The notes below the pieces were generated by a model. The model saw only the letters and a list, made by a program, of their open reading frames with translations. It was not told where the DNA came from and made no database searches. From an uncultured Clostridia bacterium (GTDB taxonomy: Bacteria > Bacillota > Clostridia > Christensenellales > Borkfalkiaceae), in NCBI GenBank assembly GCA_944363645.1, contig CALVUR010000002.1, forward strand, positions 62,001 through 126,000: a stretch of DNA of 64,000 nt, in the 5' to 3' direction. The position numbers and the translations under genes are program-made. Below are positions 27,031 through 35,421 of this stretch, in pieces; position 1 is the first letter of the stretch; each line of letters begins with the position of its first letter.

Positions 27031-28560
27031 TTAAGCGGCTGGTTCTAATGTGATTGTTTGTGCTACAACGTCAGCAACAATGTAGTATGTACCAGCAGTT
27101 TCAACAACGTAGTTACCACCACCGTTACCGAATGCGTTATCCCAGTCTTCGTTGAATCTTACTTTGAATTCGTCGCCATCAGCGAGAACAACTGCATCTT
27201 TACTTCTCCAAATGTTTGCATTTTCTGCATCTTGAACCATTTCGAAGTCTGTGGACCAGTCTGTGTTTAAAGAAGCGATTTTACCGATGTATGTCCAAAC
27301 TTCTTTAACGTTGAATGCGTTGTCGATTGATTCTTGGTAAGTATCAAGAACAGCTTGTAATGCAACTTTGTCGCCCATTTCAGCAGCCTTTGTACCTACA
27401 GCGTATGCCTTTGCCATATCCCACCATTTGCCGTGGATTTGACCTTGAGGAATAGCGTATTTGTTTTGTTCAGCAAGTGCTGTTAAAACTGGGTCACCAG
27501 CAACTGCATCATTAGCTTGAGCTTCGAGGTTTGATGGACCCCAACCGAAAGCGTTGAATCTTTCAAGTTGACAATCTTTGTTTGTTAAGAACATAGCAAG
27601 TTGTTGTAATGCAGCAGCCCTGTTAGCGTCAACAGTTGGTTTAACGCCGAGTAACTTGTTGCCTGAGAAAGAACCAATGTGGTATGATTTGCCATCAACT
27701 GTGAATGAAGGAAGATCTGTAACGCCCATGTTGTCGCCTAAAGCTTCTTTAACGGTGTTACTAGCCCATGTACCGCTAATAACAACTGATGATGGAACAG
27801 CAGCGGTGAAATTAGCAGCATCTGAAGAGTTTACGTATGCAGTTGATTTTAAAACTTTTTGCATACCTTGAAGAGCGATTAAACCATTAGCAGAATTGAA
27901 GTTATCTTGAACGCTAACGAATTCACCATCATTGTTTGTTTCCCAAACAGAAGTACAACCTGTAGCGAAGAAGAAACCAGCATTGTACCAGCCAGAACCT
28001 TCAAGTTCGTATGAGAAGTTTGTACCTGTTTCTACACATTTAGCGAGGATGTCTTCTAAGCTGTCCATGTTAACGCCTTCCATAGTAGCCTTGTTGTAGT
28101 ACATGAAGTAGCCGTTATCAGATGTTAAAGGATAGCAGTAAAGGTCGTCGCCAACTTGAGCAGCGAGGATTGAACTTGCGTCGTTTGTTTCTTTAACGGT
28201 TTGTGTTGATTTTGTACCGAGTTTTGTTAAAGCGCCAACTTCCATAAGACGCATAGTTTGGTCTTGCGCGAAGAAGAATAAGTCAGCACCAGATTCAACG
28301 TCAGTGATCATTTGAGTAGCAGATTCTGATTCAGAAACGCCTTCTACTGTTGCGTTGAATGTAACGCCGATTTCGTTTGTTTCATTGTAGCGGTTGATTT
28401 GTTGTTGTGTTAATTCAACAACGCCGGCTGTTTCACTTACCCATACTGTGATGTCGTAAGTTTGTTCTGTTGTTTGGGGGGTGTTGGGGTCACAAGCAGT
28501 AACACCACACAATGCAACAACAAAAACAAGTGAGAGCATAATAGCTAAGAATTTTTTCAT
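27031..28560 (-). CDS. Sugar-binding lipoprotein (MalE type) with extra C-terminal beta domain
   Basis: This is the solute-binding protein of the CUT1 importer. A lipoprotein signal ends at Cys23 (GVTAC). Residues about 36-425 are the two-lobed binding protein, starting ITVWVSETAG. An additional segment of about 75 residues at the C-terminus (DFEMVQDAENANIWRSKD ... DEFKVRFNEDW...YYIVADVVAQTITLEP) looks like the small starch-binding beta-sandwich of SusE/X25 type found fused to some amylases and binding proteins, which suggests alpha-glucan oligosaccharides as ligand. It is the first gene of the operon, with a long structured leader. Confidence 0.93.
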   Translation of the reverse strand: MKKFLAIMLSLVFVVALCGVTACDPNTPQTTEQTYDITVWVSETAGVVELTQQQINRYNETNEIGVTFNATVEGVSESESATQMITDVESGADLFFFAQDQTMRLMEVGALTKLGTKSTQTVKETNDASSILAAQVGDDLYCYPLTSDNGYFMYYNKATMEGVNMDSLEDILAKCVETGTNFSYELEGSGWYNAGFFFATGCTSVWETNNDGEFVSVQDNFNSANGLIALQGMQKVLKSTAYVNSSDAANFTAAVPSSVVISGTWASNTVKEALGDNMGVTDLPSFTVDGKSYHIGSFSGNKLLGVKPTVDANRAAALQQLAMFLTNKDCQLERFNAFGWGPSNLEAQANDAVAGDPVLTALAEQNKYAIPQGQIHGKWWDMAKAYAVGTKAAEMGDKVALQAVLDTYQESIDNAFNVKEVWTYIGKIASLNTDWSTDFEMVQDAENANIWRSKDAVVLADGDEFKVRFNEDWDNAFGNGGGNYVVETAGTYYIVADVVAQTITLEPAA

Positions 28561-28631
28561 TTTTTTCTCCTCTTATTTTTTATTTGCACGATGTGCGACG
28601 GGAATGAAATAACCCGTTTGATCCTAAATAC

Positions 28632-28653
28632 GCGCCTATAAGCCCGTTATCAC
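28632..28653 (+). repeat. TATAAGCC repeat, copy 13 (in malE leader)
   Basis: Right part CCTATAAGCCCGTTATCAC kept; left flank lost. It lies inside the transcribed leader. Confidence 0.7.
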
Positions 28654-28695
28654 ATATTTTTCATCATTTTTAGGCTTATAGGAGAAAAATAATTG

Positions 28696-28809
28696 CCACT
28701 TAAAAATAAAACTTGTTAAGTGGTGATTGTTTGTTTTTGCAAGAAAACAAACAAAAATGGATATATCCATTTCGTGATTATTTTAACCCGAAAAGTGCAT
28801 TTTTTCGGG
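28696..28809 (-). promoter_or_regulatory. Structured leader and palindrome upstream of the malE-type gene
   Basis: Three elements lie between promoter and gene. CCCGAAAA/TTTTCGGG (28787-28809) and CCACTTAA/TTAAGTGG (28696-28723) are hairpins. Between them is a perfect 18-bp palindrome, AAATGGATATATCCATTT (28755-28772), a good operator candidate for a sugar-responsive repressor. No LacI-type consensus is seen. Confidence 0.65.
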
Positions 28810-28817
28810 CTGATACT

Positions 28818-28848
28818 ATTATAGTAACACATTATTTTTTAATGTCAA
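28818..28848 (-). promoter_or_regulatory. Promoter of the sugar ABC operon
   Basis: TTGACA and TATAAT on the minus strand, with a rather long 19-nt spacer; the start site would be about 250 nt before the gene. Confidence 0.6.
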
Positions 28849-28861
28849 TACCCTTTTAAAA

Positions 28862-29306
28862 AATTTTTTTCTTTTTTTATATTTTTTTTATCACATTAAG
28901 AGTTAACACTACATAAATAGATTTTTATATAATGAAAAACGGCGCTTTTTAAAGTTAAACTTTTTGTATCGTCCATAATTTTGATTACTTTGCAATTTTT
29001 TTGCATATCATTTTTTTGCTTAAACAATATAAAAATATATTGAATCATTTTTTTAAAAGTCCTTTTGCTTTTTCTTGTTTTAAAAAGCCATTTTTTAACC
29101 TTTTTTAAAGCCCAAAATTGCGCCTATTTTTAAAATAAAAACTCACCGCCAAACCTTTTTACCGCCCTTTTTCTGCCGTTTTACCCTTTCTTTTTATCCG
29201 CTTTTATCTGTTTTTGTTTACATTTTAGCGGACAAAAGTGTTAAAAAGCGGACTTATAGGCAAACTTTTATGATTTTTTTAAACAAGACCAAAAAAGAAA
29301 ACAAAA
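28862..29306. other. AT-rich gap with no gene
   Basis: T-rich low-complexity DNA; only a degenerate dispersed repeat near its right end is recognisable. Confidence 0.6.
29243..29270 (-). repeat. TATAAGCC repeat, copy 14
   Basis: Degenerate: GCGGACTTATAGGCAAAC followed by TTTTA. Intergenic. Confidence 0.5.
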
Positions 29307-29336
29307 AAACGAAAGCAAAAAAACTTGCTTTCGTTT
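29307..29336 (-). terminator. Terminator of the galactanase operon
   Basis: AAACGAAAGCAA and TTGCTTTCGTTT, perfect 12-bp stem, T-run on the minus strand. Confidence 0.93.
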
Positions 29337-29351
29337 AGTCGAAGTATTAAA

Positions 29352-30461
29352 TTATTTTACTTTAAATAGGTCAAAGGCGGGTGTTTTTTTGCCGTCATAA
29401 TCAAACAAGCACTGGTTAGCCCATTCGTTACGAGTAGATTTGCCCGTTTCGTTTATATATTCTTGACCTTCAACGCTTGCCCAGCATATATTTTCGCCGG
29501 GGATCCAAATTGGTTCCCACCAACAAACGGCATCAATGCCGTGTTGTTTGCTTTTTTCAAGCAAGGTTTTTATAAACTGGCACTGACCTTCGATTGTGAG
29601 TGGGAATTCTTCTTTAAACGAGAAGTTTGCAATGTTTGTGTTTGCCACAACAAGGTGGGCGTTTCCGTCAGGTTCGTGAATATAATCTTCTACGGTAAAA
29701 GCATAACCTGTTTCGACAATCATAAGTTTTTTGCCGAACTTTTTGCACATATCTACGTTGTTAAAAAACTGTGCCATTGTGCCGTGCCAATAGGGGTAAT
29801 ATGAAAAGCCGATTATATCAAAATCAACACATGCCCCCTGCATTTGGGTGAAAAACTCGTTATAAACTTGTGTGTCGTAACTTCTTTCTAAATGCAAAAT
29901 AAGTTGAGCATTTGGCATTACTTCACGGCAACCTTTTACGCCGGCTTTAATAATTTTAATAAGGGTTTCATAATTGCCCCTTGGTTTATCTGCGCCGTTT
30001 TCGATAAGTCTGCCAACAGGCCAAAGCATGCCGTTTGTAATTTCGTTACCCACCTGAATAAATGCAAGTTTGATGCCGTTATCTTTAATGGTATTAAGCG
30101 ATTCTACGGTGTATTCATAAACCTTATTGATAAGTTGTTCTTTATCAAGATTTTGCCATGCTTTAGGAATTGTTTGCTTGCCGGGGTCTACCCAAAAGTC
30201 GCTGTAATGGAAGTCGAGCATGATTTCATAGCCCTTTTCCATACCGAGTTTAGCAAGTTTTAAAAAGTTTTCCATGTCGCAAGTACCGCCAAGGTAAGGC
30301 TTATCGCCCTTATAAGGGTTAAGCCAAAGCCTTATACGCATAATGTCAACGCCGTTTGCGTTAAACATGGAAAGTGGTTCGCACACGGTGTCGCCGTCAT
30401 AATAAGTTACACCAGCCTTTTTTTCTTCAAAATAAGTGGAAACGTCTATACCTAAACGCAT
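29352..30461 (-). CDS. Cytoplasmic GH53 beta-1,4-galactanase
   Basis: A 369-residue GH53 enzyme without a signal peptide; the protein starts directly with the barrel (MRLGIDVSTYFEEKKAG). The catalytic residues are Glu140 (QVGNEITNG) and Glu250 (VETGYAF), with HYSDFWVDPGKQ as the family signature. It should cut imported galacto-oligosaccharides inside the cell, downstream of the secreted GH53. It starts 2 nt after the zinc-ribbon gene, so expression is probably coupled. Confidence 0.94.
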   Translation of the reverse strand: MRLGIDVSTYFEEKKAGVTYYDGDTVCEPLSMFNANGVDIMRIRLWLNPYKGDKPYLGGTCDMENFLKLAKLGMEKGYEIMLDFHYSDFWVDPGKQTIPKAWQNLDKEQLINKVYEYTVESLNTIKDNGIKLAFIQVGNEITNGMLWPVGRLIENGADKPRGNYETLIKIIKAGVKGCREVMPNAQLILHLERSYDTQVYNEFFTQMQGACVDFDIIGFSYYPYWHGTMAQFFNNVDMCKKFGKKLMIVETGYAFTVEDYIHEPDGNAHLVVANTNIANFSFKEEFPLTIEGQCQFIKTLLEKSKQHGIDAVCWWEPIWIPGENICWASVEGQEYINETGKSTRNEWANQCLFDYDGKKTPAFDLFKVK

Positions 30462-30463
30462 AA

Positions 30464-30724
30464 TTATTGTTCTCCCCTTGTGTGTGGTTTGAAAGTAACA
30501 GGCTCGTTATCTTCGCCGAAAGATACAACACGGTCTTTTAAGTGTTTATAGCGGTATTTTGCAGTTTCGTTCATTTTGCGAACTTCTTCTTCCGTGCCGT
30601 GATAACAGCAACGCAAGCAGTAATATTCTTTCTTTTCTTCGTCATAAAACATATCCATATCGATATCACGCATAAAGCATGATGGACATCTAAAGTTTAG
30701 TTTGCCTTTTGAAGACTGAGCCAT
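30464..30724 (-). CDS. Small zinc-ribbon protein in a glycosidase operon
   Basis: An 86-residue protein with one zinc ribbon: CPSC at residues 14-17 and CLRC at about 36-39, with 18 residues between the pairs. The C-terminal half is basic (AKYRYKHLKDRV). I know no named family for it. It is sandwiched, with overlaps, between the large unknown protein (28-nt overlap) and the cytoplasmic GH53. AAGGGGGT precedes the ATG. It could be a regulator or a protein-binding adaptor; that is inference. Confidence 0.75.
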   Translation of the reverse strand: MAQSSKGKLNFRCPSCFMRDIDMDMFYDEEKKEYYCLRCCYHGTEEEVRKMNETAKYRYKHLKDRVVSFGEDNEPVTFKPHTRGEQ

Positions 30725-32499
30725 GTCTTAATACCCCCTTTTGAAACTTTTTTGTTTAATCTTATGTGGTAAACGGGTGAGAATGCAATGCCTTCTTCTG
30801 CCGTTGCGCTGTCTACGTCGCCACCCATTTCAACACGGGTTAAAACGTCGGGTAAGTTTACAAACGCTGATTTTGACGTGGTTGATGTAAACTGCCTACC
30901 TTTATAAAGGTATTGACCTACATTTTCGCCTGCGCCAAGCGTTACCGTTGATAAGTCTTGTTGGTATTCCGTTGTGCCGTAACCGCCCGTAAAGTATTCT
31001 TCAAACTCTACTTCTGCGCCGTGTAAGTCGTTTAAAATCTTACGCTCTGTAATAAGTCTGCCCGTGCCTTTTTCAAAGAAGAATACAGACTGAATTTGAA
31101 TTTCTAAACCGTCTAAATTGATGGTAACGGGGTTTGCGGTCAAGGTTACGCCCTTATCATCCTTACTAAATTTTGCCATAGTTCTGCAAAGGCATAAATC
31201 GGCTTCTTTGCCGTTATATTTTACCTTGCAAGACTTGTTTGTGCCTGCGCCTGCGTAGTGTGTGAAAAAGCCCGCACGATAGTTGGCTTGGATAAGGTAT
31301 GGATATGATGCGTCGTAAACGTTTTCTGTGCCGATACCGCATTGTTGTGGAATTTGCGCAACAAGTGGTCTTAAATCTATCATTGCACCGCCTTGGTTAA
31401 AGTCAAGGCATGTCCTAAAGTAAGGGTCGATATACCAAAATTGTTGTTTGTTGCTTCCGTATAAAATATCCTTCCAAAGGGCGCATTCTGGCTCGCTATA
31501 ATCTGGGTGAGTTTTACGGTAAAAATCGGCAAATTCTGCCATGGTCATATCGATTAACTGACCTTTTTTCTTTAATTCGCCGTAATATTTCATGCCGTCT
31601 AAGTATGATTTTGCCAAAAGTTCGTAAGGGGCTTCCCAACGGCCACGTTTATTGAGCCAGCCGGGACCTACGAACATCATGTTGTATGAATAGCCGTCAT
31701 TATACTTTTCTAAATGGCGGTATTGGTCGATAAGGTTATATAAGTATGGGAATTCGTATGAGCCGTTATCGTCATAATAAATCATACCACGCAATACGTT
31801 TTGTGGGTGTGTACCAAAGTTTGAGCCGTTGCCGTCAAAGCAAGCCATCAAGTCCCTTGATAAGTGTGGTATTGCAACGATACCGCTATCGTCTTCTTTA
31901 CTTTTAGCAGGACAGTGTGAATTTTCTTTTGAAGGTATCCAAGGATTCCATGGACCGCCGTCTAAAAAGGTGTACCATGAGTTATTGCATGTGTGGTAGG
32001 CTTTTGGACCTTCTTCCCAACAAGCGGCAACAGCACACTTTACGGTTGGGTATTTTTCGGCAATATAGTTGATGCAGTAAGCATCTAAAAAATAACTGCC
32101 CGTTGATTGTGGGTAAAAACCAAATTTTTGTTTGAAAAGCGTAAAGCAGTCATCAATTATTTCACGCTTGGTCGCTTCGTCAAACATCCAAATACAAAAG
32201 TCTTCAGTTTTGTACTTTTCTTTAAATTCCTTGCAAGGAAGCCCCAAAAGCGAAAGGGCGATTTCATCACCGTATTTTTCATGATGCTCTTTTGCGATTT
32301 CAATAATTTGATCGGAAAATAGCGATGCGTAAGTGATTTGTATGGTCGTTTTTAAACCGTTGTCATGCGCTGCTTTTTGCTGGAACAAAAAGATATCTAA
32401 TGACTCGTTTCCGGTTTCGCTTTTTCCGCCCATTGCCTTTTCAGCGTATTCGGGGGAAAGTTCTGGTCTGTGAATAATGTTTACAACAAAATTGCTCAT
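30697..32499 (-). CDS. Large protein resembling DUF3863/DUF3864, possible glycoside hydrolase
   Basis: A 600-residue cytoplasmic protein with no signal. The first 300 residues have a barrel-like order with polysaccharide-deacetylase-type spacing (TTIQITYASLFSDQIIEI, GFYPQSTGSYFLDAYCINYI, AVAACWEEGPKAYHT, VAIPHLSRDLMA); the second half looks beta-rich. From memory it resembles the DUF3863/DUF3864 proteins of gut bacteria, whose activity is unknown; I hold this only tentatively. It is first in an operon with a zinc ribbon and a galactanase, so a role in plant-glycan breakdown is likely. Confidence 0.6.
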   Translation of the reverse strand: MSNFVVNIIHRPELSPEYAEKAMGGKSETGNESLDIFLFQQKAAHDNGLKTTIQITYASLFSDQIIEIAKEHHEKYGDEIALSLLGLPCKEFKEKYKTEDFCIWMFDEATKREIIDDCFTLFKQKFGFYPQSTGSYFLDAYCINYIAEKYPTVKCAVAACWEEGPKAYHTCNNSWYTFLDGGPWNPWIPSKENSHCPAKSKEDDSGIVAIPHLSRDLMACFDGNGSNFGTHPQNVLRGMIYYDDNGSYEFPYLYNLIDQYRHLEKYNDGYSYNMMFVGPGWLNKRGRWEAPYELLAKSYLDGMKYYGELKKKGQLIDMTMAEFADFYRKTHPDYSEPECALWKDILYGSNKQQFWYIDPYFRTCLDFNQGGAMIDLRPLVAQIPQQCGIGTENVYDASYPYLIQANYRAGFFTHYAGAGTNKSCKVKYNGKEADLCLCRTMAKFSKDDKGVTLTANPVTINLDGLEIQIQSVFFFEKGTGRLITERKILNDLHGAEVEFEEYFTGGYGTTEYQQDLSTVTLGAGENVGQYLYKGRQFTSTTSKSAFVNLPDVLTRVEMGGDVDSATAEEGIAFSPVYHIRLNKKVSKGGIKTWLSLQKAN

Positions 32500-32559
32500 A
32501 TTCGTTCACCTTTTTTGTTTTATTTTTTTGGTTTGCCGACTTTTATTTTTATTTCCTTG

Positions 32560-32588
32560 ATTTTACTATATCAATTTAACTTTGTCAA
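32560..32588 (-). promoter_or_regulatory. Promoter of the zinc-ribbon/galactanase operon
   Basis: TTGACA and TAAAAT with a 17-nt spacer, 61 nt before the first gene. Confidence 0.75.
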
Positions 32589-33125
32589 TGACATTTTTTA
32601 TTTTCTTTATAAAATTTTTTCGTAATTTATCTGTAATTCAATTGTGTTTTCTGCCCTTAATTGGGCTTTTTATTTGCCCCTATATTTTGCCTATCTTATT
32701 TTTTCGCCCTTTGCTTTTATCTTTTCTGCTTTTTTTTCTGCTTTTTGGTTTTGTCTTTTTTTGCAAATTTTTCTAAATTTTAGATTTTTCGACCTTTTTT
32801 TGCCTTAAAAAGTTTAAAAAAGTGGCAATAACGGGCTTATAGGCGGACTTTTTATCTTTTTTGCATTGTTTTTTTGCCATTTTTTTATTTTACTTTTATT
32901 TTTGGACTTTTTCTCATTTTATTTGTGATATTTTTACCCTTATATTTTAACACATACCACCATTTTACCCCTTTTGGTGGCATAATATATTGAGTTTTTT
33001 AAATTTTTAACCGTTCTTTTTGCTAATTTCAAAGTGGCGTTTTAATTTTAAAATATCAATTTTTATAACCTTAAATTTGCACGTTAAATAGCCTAAAAGA
33101 CGACAATTTTTGCAAAATTTAGGCA
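32589..33125. other. T-rich gap with one hairpin and one repeat
   Basis: Low-complexity T-rich DNA with no credible gene. CCACCA/TGGTGG (32957-32980) forms a small hairpin; a dispersed repeat is at 32826-32853. Confidence 0.6.
32826..32853 (-). repeat. TATAAGCC repeat, copy 15
   Basis: Near-perfect copy of the 'CCGCC' subtype (AACGGGCTTATAGGCGGAC on the plus strand), intergenic. Confidence 0.85.
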
Positions 33126-33157
33126 CAAAAAAACCAGCCAAATTATAATTTGACCGG
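33126..33157 (-). terminator. Terminator of mgsA
   Basis: CCGGTCAAATT and AATTTGGCTGG pair with two wobbles; a T-run follows on the minus strand. Confidence 0.85.
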
Positions 33158-33169
33158 CGAATTTTTTAA

Positions 33170-33529
33170 TTATTTAATTAAGCAGTCTGCAGTAGATTTG
33201 TTTTGAGCGATAGGTATATCGTAAACAACAGCAATACGTAAAAGGGCTTTTACATCAGGGTCGTGAGGCTGGGCGGATAATGGATCCCAGAAAAAGATTA
33301 CCATATCGATTTTGCCTTCGGCAATCCTTGCGCCCGCTTGTTGGTCGCCACCCATAGGACCGGGAAGAAGGGCTTCAACTTTTAGACCGGTTGCATCTTC
33401 AACCAATTTTGCCGTATGACCCGTGCCACAAAGGGTGTAATTTTTTAATGCAGTTTTGTTTTTAACTGCCCATTCGACAAGTTCTTTCTTTTTGTTGTCG
33501 TGCGCAATAAGTGCAATTACCTTTTTCAT
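33170..33529 (-). CDS. mgsA: Methylglyoxal synthase
   Basis: MgsA turns dihydroxyacetone phosphate into methylglyoxal and phosphate, bypassing lower glycolysis when sugar phosphates build up, which fits a sugar-importing cell. At 119 residues it is slightly shorter than the E. coli enzyme. The core [19 protein letters not shown] holds the catalytic Asp and the phosphate-binding residues; AHDNKK and the TGHTA loop are also conserved. The ATG at 33529 has AAAGGAGA upstream; a TTG two codons earlier is open but unlikely. It has its own promoter and terminator. Confidence 0.96.
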   Translation of the reverse strand: MKKVIALIAHDNKKKELVEWAVKNKTALKNYTLCGTGHTAKLVEDATGLKVEALLPGPMGGDQQAGARIAEGKIDMVIFFWDPLSAQPHDPDVKALLRIAVVYDIPIAQNKSTADCLIK

Positions 33530-33555
33530 TTTCAATCTCCTTTAAACTTAATTTA

Positions 33556-33584
33556 ATTGTACCATACTTTTAAATTAGTAACAA
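33556..33584 (-). promoter_or_regulatory. Promoter of mgsA
   Basis: TTGTTA and TACAAT with a 17-nt spacer on the minus strand. Confidence 0.7.
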
Positions 33585-33661
33585 GGTTTTTAAGCCCTAA
33601 AATTGACAACTTTTAAAAAATTTTGCCGTCAAAATTTAAGAATTTTTGAAAAAAGTAAGTA

Positions 33662-33699
33662 AAAAAGTTGGGCTATAAGCCCGTTATCGCCACTTTTTA
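33662..33699 (+). repeat. TATAAGCC repeat, copy 16 (extended)
   Basis: Extended copy with AAAAAGTTGGGC on the left and CGCCACTTTTTAT on the right; the outer AAAAAGT/ACTTTTT arms pair, so it could end transcripts from either side. Confidence 0.9.
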
Positions 33700-33757
33700 T
33701 AAATTTTGCACTTAAACTTTAAATTAAAAATTTTACCCCCTTCAACTTTTACAAAAA

Positions 33758-35260
33758 CTACAAAACAGCGCAAAGGGTGTTTTTTAGTTGGTAAAAAATC
33801 ATGCGGTCGGTAACGCTCAATTTACTTTTTACGCACGAAAAAGCGATAACATACAAATTGCCCAATCTATCGTAAAGTGGAAAATAAATTGCGTTTGCGC
33901 CCCTTAAAGTATCAGTGCCCTTACCGCACGTTTTTTGGTTTTTTAAGCACCAATTTTTTACAGCGGTTTCGTTTGGCGTGTTAAAAAACGAAAGGTCTTC
34001 GTTTTCGTATTTTGACAGTGTTATTTTACCATTAAAAAGGGCAACGCTTCGCATAAAGGCTTTTGACAAAATGTCGCAAACGACTTGTTCTTCACCGCCA
34101 TTTAAAACGCCACTTGTCAAAAGGTTTATGATATCAAGCGTTTTGTTTGCCACTTGGTATTTTTGCGCAAGTTTTTTTGGCATAAAATGGCTTAAAAATT
34201 TTTTGAGTTTGTTTTGCTTATATAAAAACTGCTGACTGTCTGGAACAATTAAAATTTCCACATCAGGAAGCCTTTTTATAAACCTTTCTTCAAGCCCCAC
34301 TTTTTTACCAATCGATTGCCAAGTTTTGCCGATGATAAGGTTTGTAACGCCAGCAAGTTTTACAAAGGTTGCGACCGTTTCGATAACATCGTCGCCGTAC
34401 TTTATAATTACTTCGCCACCTAAATCTTCGACAAGTTTTATGTGCCGTTTTAAGTTTTGGGAAGATTTATCACTTAACTCGCCATCACGCTCTACGTACA
34501 TTGCGGAAAACTTGCAGTGAAAGGCTTCGCTCATCCTTGCGCCAACACGGATGGTTTTTTCGCTTGACGGCGATGGGCTTATAAGCACAAGCACCTTTGT
34601 TTTTAACATGCCGTTGTTTGACTTTTTTTCTAACCTGTCGGCAACACGGCGCAAAAATATTTCACGCAAAGAAGTTAGTTTATCCTTAGAAAAAAAGTTT
34701 TCAAGGGCGGTTTTTGTGTTTTGCTTACTGTAAATTTTGCCTTGACGCATCCTTTCTAAAAGTTCTTCTGGCTCGATATCGATAAGCACGACTTCGTCTG
34801 CTAAATCGAAAATTTCGTCTGGGACACGCTCTGAAACATCGACGGTGGTTGCGTCGCCAACAAGGTCGTGCAAGCTTTCAATGTGCTGAACGTTTACCGT
34901 CGTCCAAACATCTATGCCGTGATTTAAAATTTCCGTTACATCTAAATACCGTTTGCGGTTTTTACTGCCGGGGGCGTTGGTGTGGGCAAGTTCGTCAACA
35001 AGCACAATTTGCGGTCGACGATTTATAACGCCGTCTACATCAAGTTCGTTAAGGGTAATGCCGTGATAATCGATTTTTTTAACGGGTAATTTTGGCAAGC
35101 CCTTTGCCATATCCAAAGTGTCTTTTCGGTCATGTGGCTCGATATATCCGATAACGATATCAACACCCCTATTAAAAACCGACTTTGCAAGTTTTAACAT
35201 GGAATAAGTTTTGCCAACGCCGGCAGAATAACCAAAAAATATTTTTAACTTGCCCTTCAT
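33758..35260 (-). CDS. kdpD: Kinase-less KdpD-like potassium sensor
   Basis: A 500-residue protein with the N-terminal half of KdpD only. Residues 1-210 are the KdpD sensor domain with Walker A GYSAGVGKT (10-18) and VDELAHTNAPGSKN; about 220-345 are a universal-stress-protein-like domain (KVLVLISPSPSSEKTIRVG); about 365-500 look like a GAF domain (DILSKAFMRSVALFNG). The four membrane helices and the histidine kinase (H-box, ATPase) are missing, and the frame ends cleanly. Short KdpD proteins in other Firmicutes are reported to bind c-di-AMP and act on KdpFABC; this one could do likewise. It ends the kdp operon. No kdpE is seen. Start: AAGGGGGT. Confidence 0.9.
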   Translation of the reverse strand: MKGKLKIFFGYSAGVGKTYSMLKLAKSVFNRGVDIVIGYIEPHDRKDTLDMAKGLPKLPVKKIDYHGITLNELDVDGVINRRPQIVLVDELAHTNAPGSKNRKRYLDVTEILNHGIDVWTTVNVQHIESLHDLVGDATTVDVSERVPDEIFDLADEVVLIDIEPEELLERMRQGKIYSKQNTKTALENFFSKDKLTSLREIFLRRVADRLEKKSNNGMLKTKVLVLISPSPSSEKTIRVGARMSEAFHCKFSAMYVERDGELSDKSSQNLKRHIKLVEDLGGEVIIKYGDDVIETVATFVKLAGVTNLIIGKTWQSIGKKVGLEERFIKRLPDVEILIVPDSQQFLYKQNKLKKFLSHFMPKKLAQKYQVANKTLDIINLLTSGVLNGGEEQVVCDILSKAFMRSVALFNGKITLSKYENEDLSFFNTPNETAVKNWCLKNQKTCGKGTDTLRGANAIYFPLYDRLGNLYVIAFSCVKSKLSVTDRMIFYQLKNTLCAVL

Positions 35261-35393
35261 TTTTATGGCTTACCCCCTTAAAACTTTTTTAGTAAATTTT
35301 GCCTTTTGTCTTACTTTTTTAAAATTGTCATTTTTGTCTGACATTTTAATCAAATTTGATAATTTTTTTGTACATTTTTGGTACAAAAATGCT

Positions 35394-35421
35394 TGATAAC
35401 GGGCTTATAGCCCCACTTTTT
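35394..35421 (-). repeat. TATAAGCC repeat, copy 17
   Basis: Overlaps the stop codon of kdpC; reads ACGGGCTTATAGCCCCAC on the plus strand. Confidence 0.85.

Noticed and set aside
32582..32776. Open frame of 64 codons rich in Phe and Leu
   Set aside because: Pure consequence of a T-rich gap; no start signal or homology.
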